Below, in pieces: positions 1 through 7,686 of a DNA stretch of 15,507 nucleotides. The notes below the pieces were generated by a model. The model was given only the letters and a program-made list of their open reading frames with translations, had not been told where the DNA came from and ran no database searches. The stretch is from assembly GCA_937934775.1 (NCBI GenBank), contig CALGYL010000103.1, positions 1-15,507 on the forward strand, read 5' to 3'. The position numbers and the translations under genes are program-made. The stretch's first letter is position 1. Each line of letters opens with the position of its first letter. The DNA is from an uncultured Clostridia bacterium. Lineage in GTDB: Bacteria > Bacillota > Clostridia > Christensenellales > Aristaeellaceae.

Positions 1-1297
1 CGTTTTCAAGGGTGGCGATGATTTCCGTCTCCGTGTTCGCTTCGGCGCGCACGTTCAGTTCGCCGCCCTGGGTGCGCACGACGGCGTACCCGACGATCTC
101 CGCGCCCGGCGCGGGGTTTAGCGTCTCGTCAACTTCCGTGGTCGGCTCCGTGCCCGCTTCGGGCGTCGGATCAGGAATTACTACCGCGGTCGGTTCCAAG
201 GTCGGTTCCATATTTTCCGCAGGGGTGGGCGAGATCGTCGGCGCGGGGCCCGGCTCAACCGCCGGCTCCACAGCCGCTTCCATTGTCGGCTCCGATGTCG
301 CATCCGCGGCTGGTTCGGCACCGCCTTCCGCATCCAAGACTCCGGTCTGTTCTTTGGCTGGATCTGCGTCGCCTTCTTCGGTCGGTTTCTGGGCCGCGTC
401 CGCGTTCATGGCCAGGTACTTCGCGCGCACGTAGCCTTCCGTTCCATTCTCGGATCGAACCCAGCGCCATGCACCCTCCTCGCTCAAAACGGACACGACG
501 GTGCCGCTCGCTACCTCCCCGGTGGAGGCGCTATCCTGCGCCGCGTACTTCCTCAGTTTGATGGTGGGATCGCTTTCCAGCGTGACGACCGCCTGATACA
601 GTACTTCGGTCGGGTGTTCAATTTCCTCCTGGCTTTCAGGCGTGAACTCCGCTTCAAACAGTGGCCGCGCCTTCTCTTTGTCCTGCCAGGCGTTGATCAC
701 AATGTCCCCGCCGCTGATCTTCGCCGCCACGTCCTCAATGGATACGACGGTTGCCTTCAGGTGCTTCTCCGACAGGTAGCCGCTCTTTCGCCCGTCCGGC
801 GTATCAAACCACACCAGGACCGCCGCGCTCTTGCCCGCGCGCTCCACATACTCCGTCGCCAGCAGCAGGCTCCCCTTGTCGGCAAGCTTCCCCAGGCGCT
901 GCGCGCGCACAAGGCCATAGTCCCGGTATATGTCCACGTTGTCTTCGCGCGTCAGCACATAGGCGCAGCCCGCGCCGTCAATCGCCCGGGCGACTTCGGT
1001 CTGTTCCTCTGGCGCCTCAATCGCGTCCGAAACTCCTTTCGGCGTTTCGGCTTCGTTCGTCACCTCGGCGGGCGCCTCGGTCGGCGCTTCCGTCACCGTT
1101 TCAGTCGGCGCTTCGGCTTGCTCCTTGTCCGGCTGCTTGTCCGGCTGCTCTGCCGGTTCCTCCGCCGTCGCTTCCATCTGCGCCTCAGCCGACGCTTCAA
1201 CCATTTCGGCCAGCGCCCCGATGCCGCTCATGAGAACGTTGAGCAGCATGACAGTCACCAGAACAATGGACGCCCATTTTCTTGAATGCTTCCTCAT
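1..1297 (-). CDS. Secreted multi-SH3-domain protein (partial, C-terminus beyond window)
   Basis: The minus-strand frame is open from ATG at 1297 to the left edge (432 codons, no stop). An AAGGGAGG ribosome binding site lies about 7 nt upstream. Residues 1-30 form a signal peptide: basic MRKHSRK, a hydrophobic core, and a likely cut after ALA-30. A Glu/Thr/Pro-rich linker (about 31-105, containing a QPDK QPDK duplication) leads to an SH3-like unit (about 108-182, ending GYLSEKHL). A clearer bacterial SH3 (about 234-297) has KLRKYA, a WRWV segment and ending GYVRAKYL. A second long acidic Thr/Pro linker (about 298-398) precedes a third SH3 that starts near 402 (GGELNVRAEANTETEI) and is cut by the edge. 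Bacterial SH3 domains commonly bind cell-wall peptides, so an exported wall-associated or sensor protein is inferred. Any catalytic domain would lie outside the window. No sortase motif or lipobox is visible in the part seen. Confidence 0.85.
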   Translation of the reverse strand, partial: MRKHSRKWASIVLVTVMLLNVLMSGIGALAEMVEASAEAQMEATAEEPAEQPDKQPDKEQAEAPTETVTEAPTEAPAEVTNEAETPKGVSDAIEAPEEQTEVARAIDGAGCAYVLTREDNVDIYRDYGLVRAQRLGKLADKGSLLLATEYVERAGKSAAVLVWFDTPDGRKSGYLSEKHLKATVVSIEDVAAKISGGDIVINAWQDKEKARPLFEAEFTPESQEEIEHPTEVLYQAVVTLESDPTIKLRKYAAQDSASTGEVASGTVVSVLSEEGAWRWVRSENGTEGYVRAKYLAMNADAAQKPTEEGDADPAKEQTGVLDAEGGAEPAADATSEPTMEAAVEPAVEPGPAPTISPTPAENMEPTLEPTAVVIPDPTPEAGTEPTTEVDETLNPAPGAEIVGYAVVRTQGGELNVRAEANTETEIIATLEN

Positions 1298-1318
1298 GCG
1301 TATCCTCCCTTGATATGT

Positions 1319-1333
1319 ACAACTTTTGCAATC
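1319..1333. repeat. Left copy of imperfect 15-bp direct repeat flanking the transposase gene
   Basis: ACAACTTTTGCAATC here and ATAACTTTTGTTATC at 2406-2420 match at 12 of 15 positions in the same orientation, and they bracket the transposase gene about 1.09 kb apart. IS481-family elements make target duplications of variable length (about 4-15 bp), so this could be a decayed target duplication. No matching inverted ends lie inside it, and chance similarity is not excluded. Confidence 0.25.
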
Positions 1334-1341
1334 CGACAAGG

Positions 1342-2370
1342 CTATCTGCGCGTGTTTCCGTTGCTTTCCGCGCTTCTATGCGCGAGGTATTCAAAAATGG
1401 ACTCATAGGGCTTCTGTCCCATGTTCCGATATCCCCTGTTCGGCCGACCAAAATTGTAATGCTGCAGCCATGTATCCAGATCCTTCTGAAGCTCCGCTGT
1501 GGAACGGTATAATGCCGTCCTTGGAATGGTCGCGAAAAATTCATCCTTTACAGCATTTTGAAACTTCTCGCTGAACCCGTTCCTGTGCGGCACCCGGCGC
1601 TCATGCACATGCTGGATACCGCTTTGCCCCAAATACTTCGAATACGGGTTGTCTCCTTTTTCGGTATAGAATCGGTGGCCGCTTGTCAGGATGGCACATA
1701 CTTCCAAACTCATATCCCTGTAGAATGGCAACACACGTTCCTGCAATAGGCGTACCGCGTGATTCGATGTTTTTTGGGACGCCAGATACCCGAAGGCGTA
1801 GGAACAATACGTGTCCACAACGGTATGGAGATATAGCTCGCCTAGGCCTTCAACTCCGCGAACGGGAATGATGTCCTGACACAGGACTTCCCCCGGCTTA
1901 TGGCTCTCCGCCTTCCGCTCTCGGAAACACGGATTGGCCTTCTCCAGAATCGCCGTCTGCTTCGGGGTAATTTCAACCTTCCGTTCCATGTACCGCGCTT
2001 CAAGCAGCATCAGCCGGTCATATCGCGTACCCCGGCCGTTCCACTCCAGAATTTTCTGGATGGTTGGCTTTGAACAAAACTTGCCCTCCAGATTCAGCCG
2101 CTGTTCTATCAGTCCGCAACCAATCAGCGGTTCCCGGTCACTGAGCTCCACAATTCTCTTCTGCACCTCCAGCGGCGTCGCCTGGGCAGACCGCTTCTCA
2201 ACCACAAACTGGTTCTGGATCACTGGCGCTTCTTCCATAAACGCCCGGTTCTGCTTATAAAACTCGTCAAGAGATAGATTTCGGTCCTGGCATAACCTCA
2301 AAACAGTTTCCTGCATGCCGTCCAGATGCAGTTCTTCCATCCATTTGTCTGCTTGCTGTCTCTCTATCAT
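1342..2370 (-). CDS. IS481-type DDE transposase-like protein, second catalytic Asp apparently lost
   Basis: 342 aa. ATG at 2370 has GGAGGG about 8 nt upstream. Residues 60-125 form the helix-turn-helix region (RLNLEGKFCSKPTIQKIL, then GRGTRYDRL). The integrase core spans about 145-330. First acidic residue: D166 in LCQDIIPV. Family hallmarks present are NPCFRER (146-152), YLHTVVDTY, LPFYRD and the C-terminal GYRNMGQKPYE. The third acidic residue is E268 in NGFSEKF. Where the family normally has LTDNGREF, this protein reads LTSGHRFY, so S230 (codon 1681-1683) occupies the second Asp position. The reading frame is full length and undisrupted, so this is either an inactive relic with an intact frame or a non-catalytic relative. 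No convincing terminal inverted repeats were found. It sits directly upstream of the SH3 gene, 45 bp from its start, and may have displaced that gene's original promoter. Confidence 0.85.
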   Translation of the reverse strand: MIERQQADKWMEELHLDGMQETVLRLCQDRNLSLDEFYKQNRAFMEEAPVIQNQFVVEKRSAQATPLEVQKRIVELSDREPLIGCGLIEQRLNLEGKFCSKPTIQKILEWNGRGTRYDRLMLLEARYMERKVEITPKQTAILEKANPCFRERKAESHKPGEVLCQDIIPVRGVEGLGELYLHTVVDTYCSYAFGYLASQKTSNHAVRLLQERVLPFYRDMSLEVCAILTSGHRFYTEKGDNPYSKYLGQSGIQHVHERRVPHRNGFSEKFQNAVKDEFFATIPRTALYRSTAELQKDLDTWLQHYNFGRPNRGYRNMGQKPYESIFEYLAHRSAESNGNTRR

Positions 2371-2404
2371 CTTCTGTACCCTCCATTTTGGCTCGCACGG
2401 TATT

Positions 2405-2420
2405 GATAACTTTTGTTATC
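2405..2420. repeat. Perfect inverted repeat upstream of the transposase gene
   Basis: GATAAC-TTTT-GTTATC: two 6-bp arms around a 4-bp centre, starting 35 bp upstream of the transposase ATG. It could be an operator, an RNA hairpin in the transposase leader, or part of the element's end. It overlaps the right copy of the imperfect direct repeat (2406-2420). Confidence 0.5.
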
Positions 2421-2815
2421 GTGTTTTCTTTATTTGGAGAGAACCACCGACGGTAAATTCATTTCAATCCGAACAAAGCTCGCCCTTAATGCCTTGTTGC
2501 CTGTGCCGCCCCATCCGGCTCTTAACTATTAATATAATATGTGTAATACGTAAATCTGTCGTGCCCTTTTTTATCCACTACAGTACGGTTCCAGACCGTA
2601 ATTTGTCGGTCTTTCAAAGCGTTGAGAAAAACTGCCGCCGTTTTTTGACCATCCTCGAGCGTACAACTCGTTTCGATCGGCCTTACCGCGCGCTGCCCTC
2701 AAACCGATGAAGTGCGCGATTGGAACAGGGTTCCTCCTTGTTGCCTGCCGCCCTTTTCCATCGCCCGCAGACGCGGGCAATGGCCAATGCGGAAATCGGC
2801 CCCGCTTGATGCGGT

Positions 2816-2837
2816 AAAAAAATGCCGCCATACGGCA
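2816..2837 (-). terminator. Weak candidate intrinsic terminator, minus strand
   Basis: Read on the minus strand, TGCCG-TATGG-CGGCA (5-bp stem, 5-nt loop) is followed immediately by seven Ts. The stem is short and no identifiable minus-strand gene ends just upstream, so it may be a relic or chance. Confidence 0.25.
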
Positions 2838-2845
2838 CAAACTGA

Positions 2846-3082
2846 GCAAAAAACAGCACGACATCCCACACCAGGACATTTAAGATAAGGAAAGAATGGG
2901 GAAATTCCACGAAAAAGCAGAAAAGAACCTACGAATACATCGGCCATAAAAGGGATCAATCACAGCTTGCGGAATCCCCGGATCTGCGCACACGGGCGAA
3001 GGAGGCGCTAGACGGACGGTTGAACGTCAAAACCTACGCATGCGAGATTCCGCCGGTAGTGAAACCGGCTCTGGTTCGATGA
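2846..3082 (+). pseudogene. Possible coding remnant upstream of the MFS gene (unrecognised)
   Basis: This frame is open from the TGA at 2843-2845 to the TGA at 3080-3082 (78 codons). It has no ATG with a ribosome binding site. The last 50 or so codons read like ordinary protein, with segments such as KRTYEYIGHKRDQSQLAE, RAKEALDGRLNVKTY and CEIPPVVKPAL, in contrast to the Arg/Gly/Ser-rich text of the other frames. I do not recognise a family. It could be the 3' end of a gene once co-transcribed with the MFS transporter, whose start lies 42 bp downstream. The coding assignment is tentative. Confidence 0.25.
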
Positions 3083-3124
3083 TCCCCGTGTTTACGGAAA
3101 AGATGCGGCAAGGAGGGCGGCAAT

Positions 3125-4393
3125 GTGAAAAGAACAGCGCGGAAGATTTACCGGGGTTGGTGGATCGTGGTGGGCGGCTTTTTCATCATGGCGACCAGCT
3201 ACGCGGTTTTTGTCAACTGCCTGGGTCTGTTCCTCGTGCCAATCACCCAATCCCTAGGGCTCACGCGGGCGCAGTTCAACGCCAACTCCAGCATCGCAGC
3301 GGTCGTGGGTGTGGTGGCGTCGTTACTCATCGGACGTCTGATGGACCGGCACAGCATCCGGCTGCTCGGCATTCTGAGCGTCGCGATCACCGTTCTGGAC
3401 ATGTTCCTGTGGAGCTTCGTGACCGCGCTCTGGCAGATGTACCTTCTGTCGTTCGTTGCTGGCTTTGTCGTAATCTCCGGAGCACGCCTTCTGATCTCCA
3501 TCCTCATCGCCAACTGGTTCGATGCAAAGCGAGGTCTCGCACTCTCCATCGCACTCTCTGGCAGCGGCGTGGGCGGCGTCGTGATGAGCCAACTGTGCGC
3601 CTGGCTCATCGCCACCGATGGCTGGCGCCCGGCGTTTAGAATCGTCTCCGTGGTCACGCTGGTATTTGCGCTTCCGCTCACGCTGACCTTCCGCAACAGA
3701 CCCGCGGACATCGGCCTTGAGCCCTACGGCGCGGGCAGCCAAGCGAAGCCCGCGTCCCCAGACGGCTCGGAGCTGGACCGGAGGGCGGTAATCCGCAGTA
3801 CGGCGTTCTGGGTTCTGATGGCCGGCTTTTTCTTCACGGGCGTCATCAACGGGGGTGTGATCCTCAATATATCGGCCAGCTTGACGGACGCGGGTCATAC
3901 GACGGCTTTCGCGGCCAACATCGTTTCGGTGCAACTGCTCGCCTTGATCGTCGGAAAGATCTCCCTGGGCGCGGTGTATGACCGCTTCGGGATTGCGTCG
4001 GGCACACTCTTGGGCAGCGTCACCACCGTGTTGGCGACGGCTTCGATGCTCTTGGCCCATACCGATTGGGCCCCTCCCCTGTTTGCGCTCTGCTTCGGGT
4101 TTGGAACCTGCCTGGGTACGGTAGCGCCGCCGCTCATGGTGACTTCCCATTTCGGCGGTCGCCATCTGGGCAGTCTGGTGGGTGCCGTCACCGCCATCGA
4201 GATGTTTGGCGTAGCGCTCGGCGCCGTCCTGATGGGCAGGACGCACGATATTACCGGAACGTATGCGCTGGGCTGGATCGCTTTAACGGCCGCCGGCGTA
4301 ATAATGACCGCTTTGCTGCTCCTGTCCGTTGGCCTTGCCCGGAAACTGACCCGGCCGAGGCATAACCAGCGAACCCGGGGAGAATTGCTTTAG
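3125..4393 (+). CDS. Major facilitator superfamily (MFS) transporter
   Basis: 422 aa. GTG start at 3125 with AAGGAGGG about 8 nt upstream. The protein is very hydrophobic, with about 12 membrane segments in two halves. Between TM2 and TM3 is the MFS signature loop (GRLMDRHSIRLLG, about 70-82), and its counterpart in the second half is GAVYDRFGIASG. The conserved FDAKRGLALSIALSGSG stretch after TM4 is typical of MFS proteins related to oxalate/monocarboxylate-type carriers. A hydrophilic central loop covers about 194-222 (RPADIGLEPYG...). The expected function is secondary transport of a small, possibly anionic, solute across the cytoplasmic membrane; the substrate cannot be told from sequence. 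It converges on the AraC-type gene, with the two stop codons overlapping (4390-4393). A regulatory link to that AraC protein is plausible but inferred only from position. Confidence 0.9.
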   Translation: MKRTARKIYRGWWIVVGGFFIMATSYAVFVNCLGLFLVPITQSLGLTRAQFNANSSIAAVVGVVASLLIGRLMDRHSIRLLGILSVAITVLDMFLWSFVTALWQMYLLSFVAGFVVISGARLLISILIANWFDAKRGLALSIALSGSGVGGVVMSQLCAWLIATDGWRPAFRIVSVVTLVFALPLTLTFRNRPADIGLEPYGAGSQAKPASPDGSELDRRAVIRSTAFWVLMAGFFFTGVINGGVILNISASLTDAGHTTAFAANIVSVQLLALIVGKISLGAVYDRFGIASGTLLGSVTTVLATASMLLAHTDWAPPLFALCFGFGTCLGTVAPPLMVTSHFGGRHLGSLVGAVTAIEMFGVALGAVLMGRTHDITGTYALGWIALTAAGVIMTALLLLSVGLARKLTRPRHNQRTRGELL

Positions 4394-6735
4394 CCGTACG
4401 CACGCTGTACTGCGGACGGGATTTTTCGGAATTTCACCACCATGATGCCGTTGAACGCAATGTTTTCATGCAAAAGGTAGTCCCCTTTGATGATCTCTTC
4501 GGAAATATGAAGTGCCGGCGCCAGAGAACCTTCCAGAAATTCGAGTTCTTCATTATCGAGGAAGGATTGTTTCCCGATTTTTTCGAATGCTCTTGATATG
4601 GATGTGCTTTCGCGGTCGTAGACGTACGTTTTGATTTGATACAGGCCGTGTTCAAAGCCTGTTATCTTGATGGTTCGCTGTTTGACAAATTCCCGCGCAT
4701 ACGCATAGTCCAGAATGTGAGACGGGTTGATGTAGCAAGGATAGTAAGAAGCGAAAACCTTCTCGTTCGCCCCATTCTCCGTAACCACAGTATTCTCATC
4801 CATGAACAGCAGGGTTTTTCCCATCCGGTTGAGTGCGTCAAGCACGAAATAGACGGGCCTTTTCACCTTTCGATAAAGGAACAGCGCCATACTGATTTTT
4901 TCCGGAACATAAGCGGCGCGCAGCGTATCAAGCGTGCTCAGGTGAAATCCTATCGCGGCCACCAGCGGCGAAACCTGGATGATCGTGCTGAAGATGAGCG
5001 CGGATCGGAAAAAAGTGGTTACTTCAGTAGCGTTTTTTCCAGAAATCGTGTCCCATTTGATCATATAGAGATCCGGCAGCTTGCCCCCGTTTGCGCCTTC
5101 CATTGACTGCATCTCTGAAAAGAAACGGCTATGGTAATCTTCTGTGAGGGTGTCTGCAGCCTCTTCCTGGTTCGGGCATGCATAACAACTCAGGAAACCG
5201 GGGACGGTCGCCTGCCTGGACAAGCGGGCCAGTGTTTGGCTGAGACGCTCGCGGTTTCCGATGGACATATCCGTCAATGCCAGGATACCAAAACAATTCT
5301 GGTCGAGCAAGCCTTGAAGGCCTCGGACGACTTGGCTGTAAAATGCCTCGAACTCTTCGGATTCTTCCTCTGCCGAGCAGTACAACTCGAATTTGCTCTG
5401 CTCCAAGAGGGTTTTCAAACAGATATTTTCCGACAGGCGTTCCAATATGCTTCGGAGGAGCTTGAGGAATTCATCCATTCCGCCCCTGTTTGAAAAAGCC
5501 TGTTTAACACTGGTATAGTCCACCCGGAAGATCGGGAAGAGCTTGATTTCATACAAGAGATCAAGAACAGACGAAATATCATAGAAACCAAACGTCTCCC
5601 ATTGCCCAAGCCAAAGCAACATGGTTTTGTCGCTGGCACTGAAATAAATGTATTGAAACCCCAGCTTTTGCTGGACATAGCGCAACTGCGAAATGGTATC
5701 AGCTTTAATCAAGGAAGAAAAACTGTCGACCAGAATGATTTTTGCCGGCCAGACGATTGGCTGTCGGGTTGCCGTATTCAGTGCGATGGTCATTTCCGCG
5801 CTCGCCGTGTCCACAGTATCTTCCTGGCTGTGGATTAGGTGCTGAAGAAATTCGAAATTGGACGACATAAGGTTGATATCATACTTGGTGACGATATCCT
5901 CATGCTTTTGGATAAGCTCTTTGCACTTTCGCTCATTTCGATAATCGCTTGGCAGCACGCCATACTTGCTTTTAAACGCGACAGAGAGCGCTTTCGCGCT
6001 GGCGAAACCATGCCGGATGGAAATTTTCATAATTGATTCATCCGTGCCGAGGAGGTCCGCCATCGCGTGATCCAGCCGGATGTTCGTTAAATAATTTAAA
6101 AAACCAACGCCGGTGGACTTCTTAAAAAAACGGGAAAAATAGGTCGGCGACATATATGCGTGCTTCGCGGCCATCTCAAGGGACAGGTCCTGCCAGTAAT
6201 TTTCTGTCAAATAAGTCAAAACATGCTGAACGGAGGATTCCTTGTCGTCCTTCTGTCTGAGATTCACGTTGTCCACACAAAAATACTTGCGAAGGTAAGC
6301 AAAGAGGGAAAAGAGGAGGGATTTGATTTCCATCCTGAATCCCGAATGCCGGTTCATCGATGCGATCAGGATCTGCATTAAACGGTGCTTGAGCTCGGAA
6401 TAGACCGCGTCACGGTCCGTTTCCGCTCCGGCACTTATGAAAGCGTCGTCACTGGAAGAGTCGCAGACAAACCGGCATTCGAGGAGTTCCAAGCACTCTC
6501 TTTTTAGGTAGTCTTCCCCCAGTTCAAGCAGCAGCACAGTGTTTTTGGAATTGCCAATAATTGTGTGCGACTGATTCCTGTTGATAATCAATATGTCTTC
6601 AGCCTTCAACTGCGAAGGCCGTTCATCAACCAAAACCTCAAGCTGTCCTTTGATGAGAAGAATGACTTTAACGCAATTGTCGCCATTGCTATAGAGTTGC
6701 TGAATGCTCTCGAGGCAAAGTACTACTTCGTCCAT
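4390..6735 (-). CDS. AraC-family regulator with N-terminal cupin and degenerate GH39-like C-terminal domain
   Basis: 781 aa from ATG at 6735, chosen because AAAGGA lies 8 nt upstream; a TTG nine codons earlier has no such site. An N-terminal cupin-like sensor (about 20-90) includes KGQLEVLVDERPSQLKAEDI and the N-QSHTI turn. The AraC double helix-turn-helix spans about 172-266 (SLEMAAKHAYMSPTYFSRFF, then IRHGFASAKALSVAFKSKYG and PSDYR). Residues of about 320-780 resemble a GH39 (beta-xylosidase-like) barrel, as in known AraC-GH39 regulators of Firmicutes. The acid/base region FEVWNEP is replaced by FELYCSAEE. The nucleophile region TEWN is replaced by IKWD. Both catalytic Glu residues therefore seem lost, consistent with a ligand-sensing barrel that does not hydrolyse. 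Its targets are unknown; the transporter and the lost decarboxylase are the nearest candidates. Its base composition is clearly more AT-rich than the genes to its right, suggesting transfer. Confidence 0.88.
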   Translation of the reverse strand: MDEVVLCLESIQQLYSNGDNCVKVILLIKGQLEVLVDERPSQLKAEDILIINRNQSHTIIGNSKNTVLLLELGEDYLKRECLELLECRFVCDSSSDDAFISAGAETDRDAVYSELKHRLMQILIASMNRHSGFRMEIKSLLFSLFAYLRKYFCVDNVNLRQKDDKESSVQHVLTYLTENYWQDLSLEMAAKHAYMSPTYFSRFFKKSTGVGFLNYLTNIRLDHAMADLLGTDESIMKISIRHGFASAKALSVAFKSKYGVLPSDYRNERKCKELIQKHEDIVTKYDINLMSSNFEFLQHLIHSQEDTVDTASAEMTIALNTATRQPIVWPAKIILVDSFSSLIKADTISQLRYVQQKLGFQYIYFSASDKTMLLWLGQWETFGFYDISSVLDLLYEIKLFPIFRVDYTSVKQAFSNRGGMDEFLKLLRSILERLSENICLKTLLEQSKFELYCSAEEESEEFEAFYSQVVRGLQGLLDQNCFGILALTDMSIGNRERLSQTLARLSRQATVPGFLSCYACPNQEEAADTLTEDYHSRFFSEMQSMEGANGGKLPDLYMIKWDTISGKNATEVTTFFRSALIFSTIIQVSPLVAAIGFHLSTLDTLRAAYVPEKISMALFLYRKVKRPVYFVLDALNRMGKTLLFMDENTVVTENGANEKVFASYYPCYINPSHILDYAYAREFVKQRTIKITGFEHGLYQIKTYVYDRESTSISRAFEKIGKQSFLDNEELEFLEGSLAPALHISEEIIKGDYLLHENIAFNGIMVVKFRKIPSAVQRAYG

Positions 6736-6758
6736 GCACAGTATCCTTTCCGGAGGGT

Positions 6759-7686
6759 TCAAGGCACCCGAAAATCAATGGGTAATTTCCGACCATCAAG
6801 CGCTGTCCGCAAGAATAGACTGCTGATTTCAGATAAATCATACAATCCAGGCAAGTGTGTGAATAACCGGGAAAGACACGATTGAATCACAGAAAATGAA
6901 ATATTCGGCGCGTTGAGCGTCTTGCGTGCGTCCGCGGACCACCAATCAACCCCTTCAAATCCCGCGATCAGCGCGTGCTTCGTCTTGGACGCCGCGGCCC
7001 AAAGCCCGAAAGCGCCATCAACGTGCACCCACGCGCTCGCCCGCAGAGCAGCCTCGCGCAATGGTACCATTGGGTCGAATGCGCCGCCGTTTACATTCCC
7101 GGCCTGGATGATAAGGAGGGTGTTTTCGGAGAGTGCCGGCAGATTCTCCGGGATGATCCGCCCAGCGCCGTCCACCTCGACCCAGTGTAACTGGCTCTTC
7201 CCAATCCCCAGGACCGATAGTGCCTTGATCACCGACGAATGCGCTTGCTTCCCCAGCACAACATGAAGTGGTGGCGCACCAAAGAGGCCGTTTCCGTGGA
7301 TGTCCCAACCCTGCCTTCTGAGCAGCTCGTCCCGCGCTGCCGCGAGCGCGCACGTCGTAGCGGTGGACGAACCTGTCACAAACCCTGCCGCTGTTTCCGG
7401 TGGCAGGCCGAGTAACTTAACGATCCACTTCTCACAAACTTCTTCCAACTTTGCCACGATGGGAGACATGACGTAGAGAGCGCTGTTCTGATCCCACGCG
7501 GCGCCCATCCACCTCGCAGCGATCGCCACTGGGAAGTTCGCCCCGTTGACAAACCCGAAATACCGCCCGCCGCTCTGTTCGACAGCCGCCGCATTGTCTT
7601 ACGCAGCGGTGGTCTTCCTGCACCAGCTCTTCCAGCAATACGATTTCGTATTCCCTCTGGCTTGTTGTCGCTTTCTCCTGCAGCAT
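6759..7686 (-). pseudogene. Broken PLP-dependent (group II) amino-acid decarboxylase
   Basis: An ATG at 7686 with GGAGG 9 nt upstream opens a frame reading MLQEKATTSQREYEIVLLEE, a plausible decarboxylase start. The main body follows in a different frame after a stop at 7599-7601: GGRYFGFVNGANFPVAIA, then WDQNSALYVMSP, a GFVTGSSTA block, KQAHSSV (the PLP-stacking His), HVDGAFGLW (the PLP-nitrogen Asp) and DARKTLNAP (the PLP Lys). About 40-50 residues normally found between the N-terminal helix and the GGRYFGFVNG block are absent. Homology stops near 6906, directly after the lysine motif, where family members continue YDCGI. The remaining 49 codons are run-on into the AraC upstream region, so the C-terminal half is gone. 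When intact it would have decarboxylated an aromatic or acidic amino acid. It was probably neighbour or target of the AraC gene; that link is inferred. Confidence 0.85.

Larger units (their letters stand above)
2371..3124. other. Intergenic stretch without a convincing intact gene
   Basis: About 750 bp separate the transposase start from the MFS start. It holds the inverted repeat at 2405-2420, an AT-rich patch with an isolated TATAAT (2533-2538, no good -35), a perfect hairpin GCCCGC-AGAC-GCGGGC (2763-2778), and a short hairpin next to an A/T run (2816-2837). A weakly supported plus-strand coding remnant occupies 2846-3082. Other open frames here are short, lack ribosome binding sites and resemble no family I know. 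The stretch looks like degraded accessory DNA. Confidence 0.5.

Noticed and set aside
12..1285. Several long plus-strand open frames over the first 1.3 kb
   Set aside because: They are antisense to the SH3 protein, whose signal peptide, SH3 units and ribosome binding site are convincing. The plus frames are low-complexity Ser/Ala/Gly/Arg text.
2571..2959. Overlapping minus-strand frames of 75-102 codons in the left spacer
   Set aside because: They have weak or absent ribosome binding sites, share the same DNA in several frames, and have no recognisable domains. They are treated as chance frames in degraded DNA.
3323..4246. 307-codon minus-strand frame opposite the MFS gene
   Set aside because: The protein is an Arg/Gln/Asp/His-rich mirror of membrane-protein codons, with no ribosome binding site and no family resemblance.
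6736..6762. TTG start nine codons upstream for the AraC regulator
   Set aside because: The ATG at 6735 has AAAGGA at correct spacing, while the TTG overlaps the run-on stop of the decarboxylase remnant and lacks a ribosome binding site.
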